A stretch of 64,000 nt of DNA from Tilletia caries. Taxonomy: Eukaryota > Basidiomycota > Exobasidiomycetes > Tilletiales > Tilletiaceae. The position numbers and the translations under genes are program-made. Positions within the stretch are counted from its first letter, which is position 1. The number at the start of each line of letters is the position of its first letter. Of the stretch, positions 30,172-42,206 are shown piece after piece. The stretch lies in assembly GCA_032718865.1 (NCBI GenBank), contig JALUTQ010000041.1, positions 682,001 through 746,000 of the forward strand, written 5' to 3'. A model generated the notes under the pieces. That model did not search any database. It saw nothing but the letters and a program-made list of their open reading frames with translations, and was not told the origin of the DNA.

Positions 30172-32452
30172 GGGGGAGTGATAGGGACAAAACCACTTAC
30201 GACTGGGGACAAAACTTCGGACTGGGGACAAAACTCCCGCTTGAGAGGGATGGTGGTGGTGGTGGTTGTGGTTCAGAAGCTCGCGCGCAAGGAGGCGAAC
30301 ATCAGAGACAACAGTACCAAAGTCCAAAGAAGATATCAGAATTCAGATGAGGATTGAATTGAAAGCAGAGAGATGAGAATGCATGTATAGAGAGACCGCC
30401 GCATCAGCCATCAATGGGGACATTGACCAAGCTGATGATCCCCTTGACAGCGCCCACATGGTAACGGACACTTGCTCGAATTGTGACCGGTCTGATGGCA
30501 GTTTTTGCACCGACGGGACCTGCGAGTGTGCACCTGCTGTGCAGCCTCATTTCCTGTGAGGATTCTGCCGGAAGAGGTGATCGCGGCCGCAGCCTCATTT
30601 GCGACTCTGCGTTGGCTGGGCGACAATGGATCCAGAAGTCGGGGAACTCGTTCGTCAAGAAGCCCTGCAGCAGTGCGCCACTGAGGGTGGATGAAATCCA
30701 GGGGAATTGGCTTTCCCGCCGCGCGCAGCCGTGCCAGTGCATGGAAGCACGGCAGGCCCATTGTCGGTGGAAGTATGCAGGCACATGCCGGTGTGGCGGG
30801 CGCGGGGGTGCGATTCTTCGGCCGACGACTCATCTCATCTTGGTACTTGATCAGATTGAGGGCATGGCGCGAGACTGTACGCGAAACTTGCACGAAGAAT
30901 GGATCGCCGAGGAGAGTGACTGGAATTTTGGACCGATCATTCTCGAGGTCGGAAGAAATGCCTGTTTGCTGGACAATGAAGTGATTTTTGAGAGCCTGGG
31001 TGACGACAAATAGACTTCCATGGCGGGAATGGAGCCAGTTCTTCAGGGTAGCGTGCGCTCTCTCCGCGCGAGACGTGACTCTCGTCCCCATGTGTGGATG
31101 GCGGTTGATGTATGCGTTAACCCAAAGGTGCTCGGCCGACAATTTCTCGTCCAAATAGTCGCAGAGCTTCGGGTGCGAGTCCTCCCAGTGCTCCATAAAC
31201 GCGTTCCTGGCCTCGGTGAGTTGGTCCAACGTCTGCGCGTCTGGTACCTCGTCGAAATCGGACAGAATGAGTTCGTACGCCTGCTCGTCGAGAAGGGAGC
31301 GACGCGCGTGTTTCTGCATATTTTGTCTGATGTTCCATTGACATAGGACCTGCGAAACTGTGGGAGGAAACGTGTTGAGGATTGCAGCGCTCAATGCAGC
31401 GTCCTCGTCTGTCACCAGGACGTGTGGCTCCCACGTCGGGCAAAGAAGCTGCAATGCAGCCAATGCCCAGGTGTATGTAATCGTCGTCTCGTTGGGCAAA
31501 AAAGCGAGGGCGGCCGTGAAGCTCCGGTTGGAGCTGGTGAAGCCTACGAAGTGTAGGAGTGGAAGTCGATTTTTATTGGTGCTGTATGTTGCATCAATAA
31601 CGAGCACCGTGTTGAAGCGACGCATAAGCTCCAGACCCCGGGGATGCGCAAACAAGAGTCCCTCCAGGCGATTTGCGTCTTCAGAGACCGGAACAGTCTT
31701 CTCCAGGTGCGGCCATCCTTGTTCTTTGAGCCAATCGAGCAGCGCCTCGGCGGGAGGGCGACCTTGGAGCAGTTCTCGCTGGTATCGGGCGATGAGGTTG
31801 GAAACGTCCCTTGAGGTGACAAGGACAGGAGGGGTTTGTTCTTGAAGCAAAGTCACGATTTGGCGCACTCGAGATCCGGATCGAGCAAGTTCCAGCACAC
31901 GTAACACGTTCGGTCGTCAAAGCATCGAATCGGCGTTGGATTGAGTGCGACAAGCAGGATTCAGAGGGGCCATGATCTGTGTGGGCCTCATTTTTGGACG
32001 CTGAGTTCCCATGATCCACTGTCGGTGAGATGGATGCGCGCTCGGAATTGGCAGTCGACCTTGCTTGATGAGACTTTCCGCTGCCTGTCGTCGTCTTGGA
32101 GCTTGCGGGTGTTCCTGTATGTGCTTCCCCTATCGCAGCGAAGGTAGACGAAGCGACCCTTTTTTGCAGACGCGTGTGTGACGACCGCGTATCCTTCAGC
32201 TCGCGCCCACGTCTGTGCATACTTCATTGCCGCTTCCTTCGAATCGAACGTGTCTTCTGGCGGAGGAGCCAGAAACGGTGGCATGGTGATCAAATATGCT
32301 TCTTGCGCAGGTGAAAGTGGAAGTACAGAAGAAACATGCCCGACGCACACGCGTCTTGACACATGGCTCTGACGCGCTCCCACGCGGGAGTTTTGTCCGC
32401 AGTCAGCAGTTTTGTCCCTAGTTAGAAGTGGTTTTGTCCCTATCACTCCCCC
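30172..32452 (-). mobile_element. Complete Mutator-like element (2281 bp) with target duplication
   Basis: Left end 30172 begins GGGGGAGTGATAGGGACAAA, and the same sequence ends the element inverted at 32452. The ends carry three spaced copies of GGGACAAAACT-like words within about 60 bp. GTCGGGA flanks both sides (30165-30171 and 32453-32459), or eight bases if CGTCGGGA is counted. Inside lies one transposase region on the minus strand. Its ends differ from the MITE at 3385, so that MITE is not its direct derivative. Confidence 0.9.
30411..32284 (-). pseudogene. MULE transposase (FAR1-like N-terminus, DDE core, SWIM and zinc-knuckle), frame broken
   Basis: The N-terminal part from 32284 resembles a FAR1/WRKY-GCM1-type DNA-binding domain (DTFDSKEAAMKYAQTWARAEG; CRARIHL-like QFRARIHLTDSGSWELSVQ). 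The catalytic core has VLVIDATYSTN (first Asp), VLVTDEDAAL (second Asp) and SRAERAHATLKNWL (Glu). A SWIM-type CxC...CxH follows (CACILPPTMGLPCFH), then a zinc knuckle CKNCHQTGHNSSKC near the end. Two single-base frame changes separate the N-terminus from the core. One is an A5 run near 31990 (SVQ then NEAHTDHG). The other is near 31907 (TTERV then LRVLELARS). No intron fits both. Either the copy is dead or the assembly has indel errors here. Confidence 0.88.
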
Positions 32453-32459
32453 GTCGGGA

Positions 32460-33026
32460 AAGGAATGCAGCGCGTCCCTCAGAAAGGCCGGGAGCACGTG
32501 ACTTTGATTGATTGATCAATCTTTGATCATTCTTTCTTTTACGCGTGCGTACGTCATTGCTTTATATTCAACCCAAAAGTGAGACCGACATCAACCAACT
32601 CAGCAGTATGGACGAGTGGTTAGGAAAGTGGGTTAAATTTGTGCAGGTCACCTGTTCAAATCAGAGCTTTGCTCTTTGCACACTTCCTTTTTATTTTATT
32701 TTTTGCGGTTAGAATACGTGGTTGAAGGGTTAGAAGGAGACTGGTTAGAGTTGGGGTTAGGGGTTAGAGTTAGTGGGTGCGTAAGCACCCGTTAGAAAAG
32801 GTTGGATTGTCTTTGCGTTTTGGTGAAGAAGGTTAGAAGGGGGGGTCCGGGGGGTCTCCCCCCGGCCCGAAGTTCCGATGTTGGCTCCCGGATTTTCTGA
32901 GGGACGCGCTACTGTCGTTCGTCGGGAGAACAACACGGCGCGTGGGGAAGCGCGTTCCCCTGACGCGTCGCCAACATCCAGCCGCCAGACGCCAGCGCAA
33001 GGAAGGAAGCATCGAAGGGAGCAAGC
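32460..33026. other. Intergenic with tRNA-like and GGTTAG-rich segments
   Basis: Around 32608-32690 a B-box-like GTTCAAATC, a hairpin AGAGC-TTT-GCTCT and a T-rich run suggest a degenerate tRNA or tRNA-derived repeat. No acceptor stem can be paired. At about 32706-32778 the words GGTTAGAG and GGGGTTAGGGGTTAG recur and resemble degenerate telomere repeat. Confidence 0.35.
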
Positions 33027-34886
33027 ATGGCAGACGCGAACGGCAAGACGCGCGCCGAGCTCCCGCCGTGGAAGAGTTCGCGCGTCGCCAATCGGAGGAG
33101 CGAGCCGAAGTCGAAGTCGAAGGAGAAGAACTCGGCGCCAGCGTCGCAGCCCAGCGGGGACTCGCTCCAATCGAGCAGATGGGCTCCCAATCACATCCAG
33201 CCCTCCTCGCCTTCCTCGCCGTCCAAGTCCGCGGCTCGCACCCTGCCTTCGACTTCGACTTCGACTTCGACTTCGACTTCGACTTCGACTTCGACTCCGA
33301 CTGCGTCTCCCTCCAAGTCGTCGAGGCCGAGTGTCGAAGGTTCAGGCCTCAGACCGAGGGACCTTTCGAAACCTCTCGGTGGCAAGCTGGATCCCATGTC
33401 GCTCCTCGCCAGTCCGTCGCGAGGTCTCGATCAGTCGCGTCTGGAAGGTCTGATAGATGGAGAGTGAGCACCAGGGAGCATAATCCAAGGGACTGTCATC
33501 TTCAAAGTGGCATTTATTGACCAAGATTGAGGGTTTGCCAGCATTACGGATTTGCATGTCCAAGTGCAATATCGAGCCCACATCTCTGAGCAAGTGCGAG
33601 CATGCTCCCATTTTGAAGACCTTCATCCTGGTTGGAGATGAATCGCTAACTTTCGCCCCCTTCCATGCTTTGTCTAGGTACGGAAGCATGCATCCAAATT
33701 CTCGCCACGCGTTGGCGCAGACGAGGCGAAGCCGGACGATACAAACGCAAGACAGGCCTCTCTCTCCAACCTCATCCTCCTCGCCCGCAAGCTGCGCGAA
33801 GGTCTTCTCGCAGGACTCAGCGGCAAGGCGAAGCAGACAGAGGATCCGGAATCTACGAACCTCTTCATCGAAGTTTCTCAACTTTCCATCGCGCTCAGTC
33901 TGCTTTCCGAGCCGCCCAACCTCGCCCAACTCCATGCGACGATTCCCCGACTCGTCGACGCCTTGGTTCGGCACCAGTCTTCTCCCTCGCTCAGCGGGAG
34001 GAACCATGACCAGCTTTGCGATGACACTACTGCCCTGCTGGACATGCTCGGACCGGAAGCCACAAGGATTGCCTCGGTGCTCGCGAACGTATCCGAAGAC
34101 GGCCTCGCCCATATCCTCAGCTTACAGTTTCTTCTGGCCTTGCACTCTGGGACGAGCACATTTGGACACACCGAATACTTATCCCTCCGTGCCGAATTCA
34201 GCAAACGACCATCATCCTCTGCTTCGGAATTATTCCAACATCCACACATCAACTTCATCCAACAATTGCACCGTTCCCTGTTACAGAAGGACGTTGTCTC
34301 AGTCCGAAACATCATCCTTTCGGCATCCGCATCGCAATCACTCACCTTCTGGCACCTACGTCTACTTCTATCCTCTTCATCTTCTGCCGCGGAGACCCTT
34401 GCTCAGCATCAGCATTCCGAACCGCCTTCTTCATCTGCTACGCCCACGACTGCCCATCAAAATCTTGTAGGAACGACATCCAACTCAACTGCATCACAGA
34501 CAACTGCCATTCTCGACCAGTTCCGCGCCATCGTGTGGGACAGCCTTGCGAAAGCGTACAGACCCATGGGCATTCCAATCGACCCTGCCTTAGTCGATCG
34601 CCTCTCGCCCGAAGCGAAGACACGTCTGTCAACCAGTCAAGGCCCTCAAACTCACGATGCAACTTGGCTCGAACGTATTCTGCTCCTCGACGATGACATC
34701 GTACTGTCCTTTCAAAGCATCAGGGGAAACCCTGCATCGCAAACCCGCGGAGACACCTTGCCCTCTCGCTCCACACGGATAGACAACTTCCTCACCCATC
34801 CCGCCCGCAAGCTCGGGGGCTCCGAATGGCCCAGTCGCGTCGACGTGCGAGCCGACGGACAGACTGCCGTCCTTCGCCTCAAATGA
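33027..34886 (+). CDS. Hypothetical protein with CSN8/PSMD8/eIF3K (PCI)-like C-terminal half
   Basis: Exon 1 starts at ATG 33027 and encodes a basic, Ser/Thr-rich segment with (ST) repeats to about 33461 (LDQSRLEGLIDGE). After an intron, the second exon runs to 34886. The acceptor is either 33677 (then VRKHASKFSPR) or 33751 (then QASLSNLILLARKLREGL, the frame that joins exon 1 cleanly). The main part is helical (LFIEVSQLSIALSLL; FLLALHSGT; HINFIQQLHRSLLQKDVVSVRNIIL) and ends AIVWDSLAKAYRPMGIPIDP ... LLLDDDIVLSFQSI. The end pattern resembles the winged-helix end of PCI proteins such as Rpn12, CSN8 and eIF3k. This assignment is tentative. The intron boundary is unresolved. Confidence 0.6.
33248..33295. 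repeat. (TTCGAC)8 in-frame microsatellite
   Basis: Eight perfect hexamers within exon 1 of the preceding gene, read as alternating Ser-Thr. Unit-number changes would keep the frame. Confidence 0.95.
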
Positions 34887-35372
34887 CAGCCAGCTCGCAC
34901 GTCTCCCTGCTCTCTCTGTTTCCCCCAAGTACAAGGGTATGCTGTATAGTAATAGGAATGGGAGCCATATCGGCTTACAACATCGTGGTATGATTATGGC
35001 TGATTCTATCAGAGTCTGGGTTGCTGAGGGGATGCGTACTTGCTGATGGTGCTGGCAATGAGAAGATCATAGGGAAGATTCGGGATCGAGAGGTAGGAGC
35101 AACGGTGGGCAGGTAAAGGGTTGGCTGAGGGAAAAGATAGAGGGACCGAGACATCTTCGAGGGCATGCATTTGCAAAGATCGAGTGTCCGAGGTGCTAGA
35201 AGCATGTCACGGCCGGCTTGATGGATCGGGTTGTTTCCTTGTCCGTGTATTTCAAGGGGATGACGACGTTTACCTGCTCCCGTCCACGTCGCCTGCACAA
35301 GGCAGCCCAGAACATCCCGAAAGGCGAAAAGAGGAAGAACCGCATGTACCTGCCACGGCCCCCCTGTTCCTC
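34887..35372. other. Convergent intergenic region
   Basis: 3' flanks of the PCI-like gene and the RhoGEF gene. No gene is seen. Confidence 0.45.
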
Positions 35373-38300
35373 TCACCTACTGGCCTTCTTCAGACTGCGC
35401 GGCATCGCCTGCACCGTCTGTACGAACGACCCCCTCCGGTTCGGCGGCTGCTTCGGCGTCGCAGAGTAGCCAGTCTTCGAACCAACGACGGGGGGAGAAG
35501 ACGAAGAAGAAGAAGACACAGGGCCGCTGAGCGAGGCCGCCTTGGTCGCATCGAGCGTCACCGATGAATTGACAATAGACGAGACCTCGGACGATGGAGG
35601 TGTCGCGCCCGCACCTGGTCCCGCTCCCGGCCCGGGCCCCATAGGCCGAGCCACCTTGTTGCACATCTCCGCAACAACTGTGACGACCTCCAACGCGCGC
35701 TCCACACGCGCATACGCGTTTCCGCCCACAGGCGTGTTCGCCAGCAAGTCCTTCATCAAGAGGATGTACCGCACCACACGCTGTGTGGGCATGATGACCA
35801 GATCCTGCGGTTCGAACATCTTAGGACTGCCAGGGACAGTACCGCCTGCCCCATTGGCAGCTGCCGCCTTCTTGCTTTGGTTTTTGGTCTTGCTCGACGG
35901 TGATGCACCCTTCACGGGAGCGTTGGACGTCTGCGGCTCCCACTTGGAAGTGTCGAGCAACCGCAGATCGTCATTCGTCGCACCGAGCCTCCGGGCCGCC
36001 CTGTTCGCAGTCGCAACGTCGATGGAGGAGTAAGCGCTCAGCGCCGAGACGGACCGTCTGAAAGATTCTGCGCGCCTCCTTGTCGTCTTCAGCGATTCCC
36101 TCGCAGTTACCGCCGCAGAGGCAGAAGCAGTGTCCAACAGAGAAACCGAATTACTACGCCTCCTTTGAGGCAGGTTGTCTTCTGTCGTCGTCATCGACAA
36201 TGCATCTGGATCCGTGGCCCAGATCGGGTACGCCGACGTCGTTGAAATCGTATCCCGCGATACATCGTCGTCGGTCCCCATGGAGGACGAAGGCCTGTTC
36301 AAAGCCAGCGCGTCCACGCTTGCCCCAAACGGACCCGAATTCTGCGAAATATTGTTCACAGCCGGACAAGGCGCGATCATTCCGATCCGATCCTTGCTAC
36401 TCTTGCCCTTGCCGGCACTTTCCGACGCCCGAAGTGCATCCATAATGGCCCCAATTGCCCGACTCCACGAGACAAAGTTGGCCTCAATCTGCTCCTGAAG
36501 TAAAGTAAACGCCGCACCGACGCCTGCCGCCGTTGGGTTCTGCTCGATCCGCGCAGCGAGCGAGCGACTGAGGACGATCATCGGAGGAAGCAGCGTCTTC
36601 ATGATGACGATGTGAGGCGCCGGACCAGCCGAATTCTTGCCTGCCTTGCTGGAGGAGATAGCCGTATACGTCATCAGACCCGCCGCTCCACCCTTCCGCT
36701 TCGATACCGTCCCATCGGCAGCAGCAGCACCGACGACACCAACGCCGCCCGCAGAAGACGACCGCGCCGCCGTCTTGCGTACCGCCCCAATGAGCGCCTC
36801 GAGATGTTTCGCATAGCTCCGCTCTGTTTGCAAAATCTCCCGAATCACAAACAACGCCCGAACCTCCCTTGTCCACCCGTTCGCTTCGAGCCCGGAACTC
36901 GTCGTCACTTTTGCAGCTGCAGCCTCGATATTAGCCTCGATCTCCGCAAGCGCAAGGGAGGAGCGCGACTGCACCCGCGCAGCAGGAGGCGAGTCGACGC
37001 GTCGGGTCGATTTGAGCGCGTTTGCAGATGGTGAGCGAGAATGGGAAGAGCTAGAAGGACTCATCTGCATCGACCGCTCCTGCTCCGCAGTACCGTCATT
37101 GAAAAACATTGCTGCAAGCCCTGCGCCAGCGCCAACAGCCACCACCGCCGACCCAGTCTTGCTGTGTGCTTTTTTACTCGGCGTGCGCGGCTCCAGAACG
37201 GCAGACCCAGCCTGCGTGACAGGAGAACCTGTACGCACAGGGATCTTCGACGGACTCTTCATCAGCTGTTGTTGCTGCTGCTGCTGCTGCTGGATCGGCG
37301 ACGACTTGGTCCTCGACGTCACTGACGATGAAGCATCCATGATAAGCGATGACGCCTTGACCCCGTCCTCCACCGGCACAGACCCTTTCCGATCCCGATC
37401 AAATCTGCGAAAGAACCCAATCGACGAGCCGGGACGTGACCTGCTACTGATACTCCCCGCAGGCTCGAGCGGGGGCAACAGCGATCCGGTTTGTAGAGAC
37501 GATGCTGATGCCGACGCCGACGCCGACGCCGATGCAGACGACGACGGTGGAGGTGGGAACGCCTCCGACGCAGGGTTTGCGTATCGGACAATGGGCGAGC
37601 CCGGTTCGCTAGGAGCCGCCGAACCGGTGTGCGACCGACTCTTCCCCGTTACCGGCATCATACTCGCCGGCATCATGCTCGCCCGACTCTTGAACAACGG
37701 CGGGTGATGATCAAAGACGGCACTCAGCCTGCGTCCGAGGGAACTCATCCGTCCGCTGGCGCTGGCGCTGGCGCCGGAGGCTGTGGTCGAGGTGGAAGCA
37801 GACGAGGGAGCTACCGTCGTAGACTGATGCCGGGCCAGGTGTTTTCGTGACGAGTTTGCGGAGGAGGAAGACATCCCAAGCGGTAACGCGTCCTCCCCAT
37901 CGCCCAGGGTGGTCCCATCCCCCATTCCAAGTCCAGCTTTAGCGACCGAGTATCCTTGCCCACTCTGACTCGCCTCCGCCCTCCGAAGCGCATACCGCTG
38001 TTGATAACTGCCACCGTGAGAAAGAGTGCCGCGCACGGTGGGCGCATCATACGTCTGCCTCCCGGACGTGGCGGGAAAGCCTCTCCGATCCGGCGAGCTG
38101 GACAGCGACTTAGCCTCTGGACCAGGCGCCTCCAACCCGCCCATCCCAGTACTGTGAGAAACGACCCCAAAGTAATCCTCAGGCCCATTCGAAGATTTAA
38201 TCCTCCGATGCTGATGAAAGTGCCGATTCGTGCTCGGAGTCCGTCCCATCCGGACGGTGCCTCCGCCCCCTTCGGCGGCCCCCATCGCCATCTCGCGCGG

Positions 38301-41054
38301 ATCTTCGAGCGGAGGCGAGAGGAGCGTAACGGGCGTTTCGATCATTCGCTCCATGAAGCTGAATTCCCTGAAAGACCGCGCATCATGGTCGCTCGCGGCT
38401 GTCGACGCAGAGTATGTAGGCTGGGCGCCGTCTGCGGAGGGCGTGTTCTCGCTGACCAGCGAAGACGAGGATGGGTGCGCATTCGTCCGAGAGCCCGTCG
38501 AGGCGATCAGTGTCGACTGCGTGCTACTAGAGATAGACCCTTGGCTCTGATAGACGCGCTGCCTTGATGATGATAACGACGCGTCCTGTATCTGGTCCAA
38601 ACCGGCGCCCCGTTCCGGGTTCACATTATCAGGAGGCCCCGGAGGCAGCGGCTTCTGCCTCAGCCGCTCCTTCTCGTGCTTCTTCAACCTCGGAGCGACG
38701 ATCTTCTTCCGACCGAAAGACGAAGCCGAAGTCGAGCCGACCACACTCGCCGAGGTGACCGCACTCTCCAGCTCCTCCTCCTCCTCATCCCCCTCATCGT
38801 CATGACGATCGTCCGTGCCGAGGGAGTGAAGGGAAGCAGAAGCTGCAGAGGACCCAGCCATGTTGAATCCGAGTCCAACTCCCATGTCCATCCCCAGGCT
38901 GAGGCGGTGTACAGTAGGTATGGCACAGCCGGCAGGCGCACTGCGCGACGTCGGCATCGGACTCAGTCGCGTCGTCGTCGTCATCCCACTTTGTCGACCT
39001 GACGACGATGGGTGGGCAGACCCGAAAGCAGGGGACTGTTCTGCCGTCATATCGGCGGACGTCTTGGGCCGCCGGGCGTACGCGGACCTGGAGGCAGCAG
39101 TAGCAGCTTCAGCAGCGGCGGCGTCGGTGCTGATTCCCAACACGTAATCGTCTTCTGACGATCTGGGCCGGTCGCTGACTCTTGCTTTTGGGCTGTCTCG
39201 GTACGGGGAGGAGGGGGCGTAGATGGCGTGGGAGGAGGAGGAAGAGGAAGGGGAGGAAGAGGGAACAGGCGAGTGTAGCGCGTATGGATTCGGATTTGCA
39301 GGGGCAAGTGGGGATCGATTGCCTCCATAGCTGCTCCTCGCGCTATCAACCCTCGGGCCAGGTGAGAGCCGGTGTGCTGTACTCGACCCAGAATTAGCAG
39401 ACGACGTCCATCTAGGATGGGTCGGAGAATGCGGTACGCTGGCGCTCGCCGGCTTCAGGGAGGACGAGAACTGCTGATGACTGGACGAGGAGGACGAACT
39501 GCGATCGTCATCAGCGATCTGGGACCGTGCTGTGAGGCGCAATGCCGTGATGGCTGAGGAAGCTGTCATTCTGATGGCTGAAAACGAGCCGCGACGAGCT
39601 TTGGCTGTGTGCTGTTGTATCTCCGCAGGTCGCTCTAGAGCTGGCAGTCCTGTCGAAGATTGATGATTCCCGTGCGTATGCGTGCGCGCGGGGGAGTGAA
39701 CGTGCGCACGGCTGGGTAGCGATCCGTTTGCCTGCTCCTGTGGTCTTTTGGTATTAGATTCCAGTGAGACTGGTTGAGGACAACTGTCTCTGCGACCCGA
39801 GGCCAGGTGAGAGGACCTGCGAGGGAAAGGCATGAAGAGATTTAGAGATCATGAGATGAGCCACAGGCAGTCACCAGGACGCGGAAGAAGAGAATATCTT
39901 TCAAATGAAACTCACGCTTCCGATAGGGCCTTCGAAGTAAGCAAAGTAGCGGCGGTGCCTTTGGCGACGTCTCCAGCGGAGTGTGCGATCTCCTGATGAT
40001 GTGGGCCAAGCCCCGGGCTGGTCGGGGTGGTACTTGCACAGCTTCCGCTCCGTCCCAGAGAGCTCGAGCCACCGGCACTGCTGCTCATGAGGGACGAGCG
40101 TTCGATATCGTCTGTCTCTCCCGCCTCGCTGCCGACGTCTGCGGAGGAGGATACAGCGGTGCTGCGGGTGGAGTTGGACCGTTTTGCAGCGACGGATGAT
40201 GAGGATCGGTAGGAGGAGGGAGCACTGGTGGGGGCCATAGCCTGTGCCGGGGGAGGCAGTGGTATTGAGGGACCGGGGAGAGTGTATGCGGAGGCGATGG
40301 CTGTGGAGGTCTCCGAGGGGGCGCTGGCACTGGAAGGACTGGAGTCAGCTGGTGACTGTGGGAGGGAGAAGGGATTGCGAGTATGGTCAGAGATGAGGAT
40401 GCGCCCGATCGGCGTGAGGAATTCGACCTCGGCCTCGTCGTTGTCCCCGTCTCCGTCGCTGACGTCGTTGTTGTTGGTGTTACTGGTGGAGAGACCAGTG
40501 GTGCGAAGACGGGAGGGTATTGAAATATGCGCAGGGGGTGATGAGACACGCGTGACGGCGGTTGCTGCCGAGGCGTCACCAGATGAGGCGGCAATTTGAG
40601 CGGGAGGCGTTTTGGATGAGGCTGTCGAAACAAGAAGAAAAACTGGGTGAGCAGGCGGTGTTGATTCAGGGAGCATTGGGAGCGAACCCAACAGAAAAAG
40701 GGAAAGAAGGAAACCCTGCTCACCGCTGCTGACGGGGACGTGAGGGTGTGAGGTCTCTGGAGATTTTGCTGTGCCGCTGCTGATGGTCGTGCTGCTACTG
40801 CTGCTGACCTTGCGTGTCTGAGCCTGGCTCGACTCGTATAGCTCCTGTTCGTGCTGGTGTCGATGCTGCGTTTTGACTTGCTGAAGGGGCGCAGAAGGTA
40901 CGGACGCCTCCTGAGCGGGACCCAGCTGAGCGAGAGGTAAAGGAGACAGATGCGGCGCTTTACTGGCGGCCGCCTTGCTGGCTGAGGCTGTCGAAGGACC
41001 GAGACTGCGGCCTGGACTGGTCGGCGAGACGTCGTTGCCTGCGAAGGGCGACAT
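35373..41054 (-). CDS. Large Rho guanine-nucleotide exchange factor (DH domain, no PH seen)
   Basis: Three exons (41054-40724, 40621-39916, 39816-35373) give 1826 residues. The first ~1330 residues are Ser/Ala/Pro low complexity with phosphosite-like SP motifs. A Dbl-homology domain follows. CR1 reads VRALFVIREILQTERSYAKHLEALI, the middle is IVIMKTLLPPMIVLSRSLAARIEQN, and CR3 reads MFEPQDLVIMPTQRVVRYILLMKDLL. About 190 disordered residues are inserted before CR3. No pleckstrin-homology domain follows. The protein ends ~90 residues later with RSLKKASR. It should activate a Rho/Rac/Cdc42 GTPase in polarity or cytokinesis, but the partner cannot be told. The ATG at 41054 is the first in frame. 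The 102-nt first intron stays open if unspliced and could be retained. Confidence 0.85.
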
Positions 41055-42206
41055 AAGTGCTACGAGTTGCTTCCCTTTTGACACCGCGGGCGCACGAGAT
41101 GCAGAAGAGAGAGCAAGAAGCTGCCAATAATTCTGGTTATGTACGGGAAGCTAAGGGAAGTGACGGGAGAGGGCCGTGGACGCTGTTGTCTGGGATCCGT
41201 TGGCGAAGGGGGGGCCGGGCCAGATTGAGAGAATTGAGACCGGAGGGCAAACAAATCAGGCAAGCTGGGGTCCTCGACGCTTCGCTCGTCGCTGCTTGTG
41301 ACGGCAGCAGCAGGCCAGCAGCAGCAGTAGCAGCAGCAAGATCGAGAGCAGCAAAGTGCGGACGCAAAAGGTTTCATTCAAATTCATCGGTCATTCATCT
41401 GCAAATGTAACTAACTAGAGTGCGCCATTGAGGCTACGGCTGTGTGCCTCGTGAGCTCCGGAGTCTTGAGCCGATATATCCGAGACGGTCCGCGTCGACT
41501 CGACAAGGCCACCCTCCCTTCGTTGCGTTAGCGTCTGAAGAGGAGTCTTATAAGAGTCACAGTAATGGAATAAATAGGACACAGTCTGAGTCCTAGTTGT
41601 TGCACGAGAGCTGGCTCTGAACACTGGAAGGTCAGCTCACAGCGGAAGCGGCAGGGCGGCTGTCCGGGAGCACCTTAGTGCTGTCGGGGAGGAAGGCCTC
41701 CGGGGAGGTGGGTGGGACGCGAAACCACTTCTTGACGCTCGCACGCAACTACGGCTGTGTCGAGATGTCGAGATGGTTGTCGAGAACTCTCACTCATCAC
41801 GTCTCTCCACTCTTCGGGTGGCAGAGCGTTCCAGGCTTCTCGGCCGAGAACTCACACATCACAGTGGAGTGGGTTGCTCATACTAACAACCACACAACAC
41901 CTGCGACTCTGGCTATCGGCTCAAGTCTGGCTACAGGTCCTGGTTCTTCGTTTCGTCCCACCCATGGTCATTCCCACCCTTGACTCACTCAGGTTACAGT
42001 TGACTTGGTTGCCGGTCGCCGGAAGATCTGGCCCGCCCATCCTCCTCTTAACGCTCGCTGAGCCTTTATGAGGAACCTGTAATTGGGGCCAGTTGACTGC
42101 CAGGCCGGTCAGACTCTTCAGGAGTCTCACAGACATGCGTATCACCAGATATGTATATTCCCTCTCAGGTGCTACTAACTACAGGTCTCAATAGGTAGGC
42201 GAACGA
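41055..42206. other. Intergenic, start of transposon island
   Basis: Promoter side of the RhoGEF gene, then sequence of unknown origin. CTACGGCTGTGT occurs twice (about 41435 and 41749). I looked for a solo LTR and found no convincing matching ends. Confidence 0.35.

Noticed and set aside
32608..32690. tRNA gene
   Set aside because: A B-box-like word is present but no acceptor stem, D-arm or anticodon arm can be paired.
41420..42200. Solo LTR in the transposon island
   Set aside because: No matching TG...CA ends with a short target duplication could be found.
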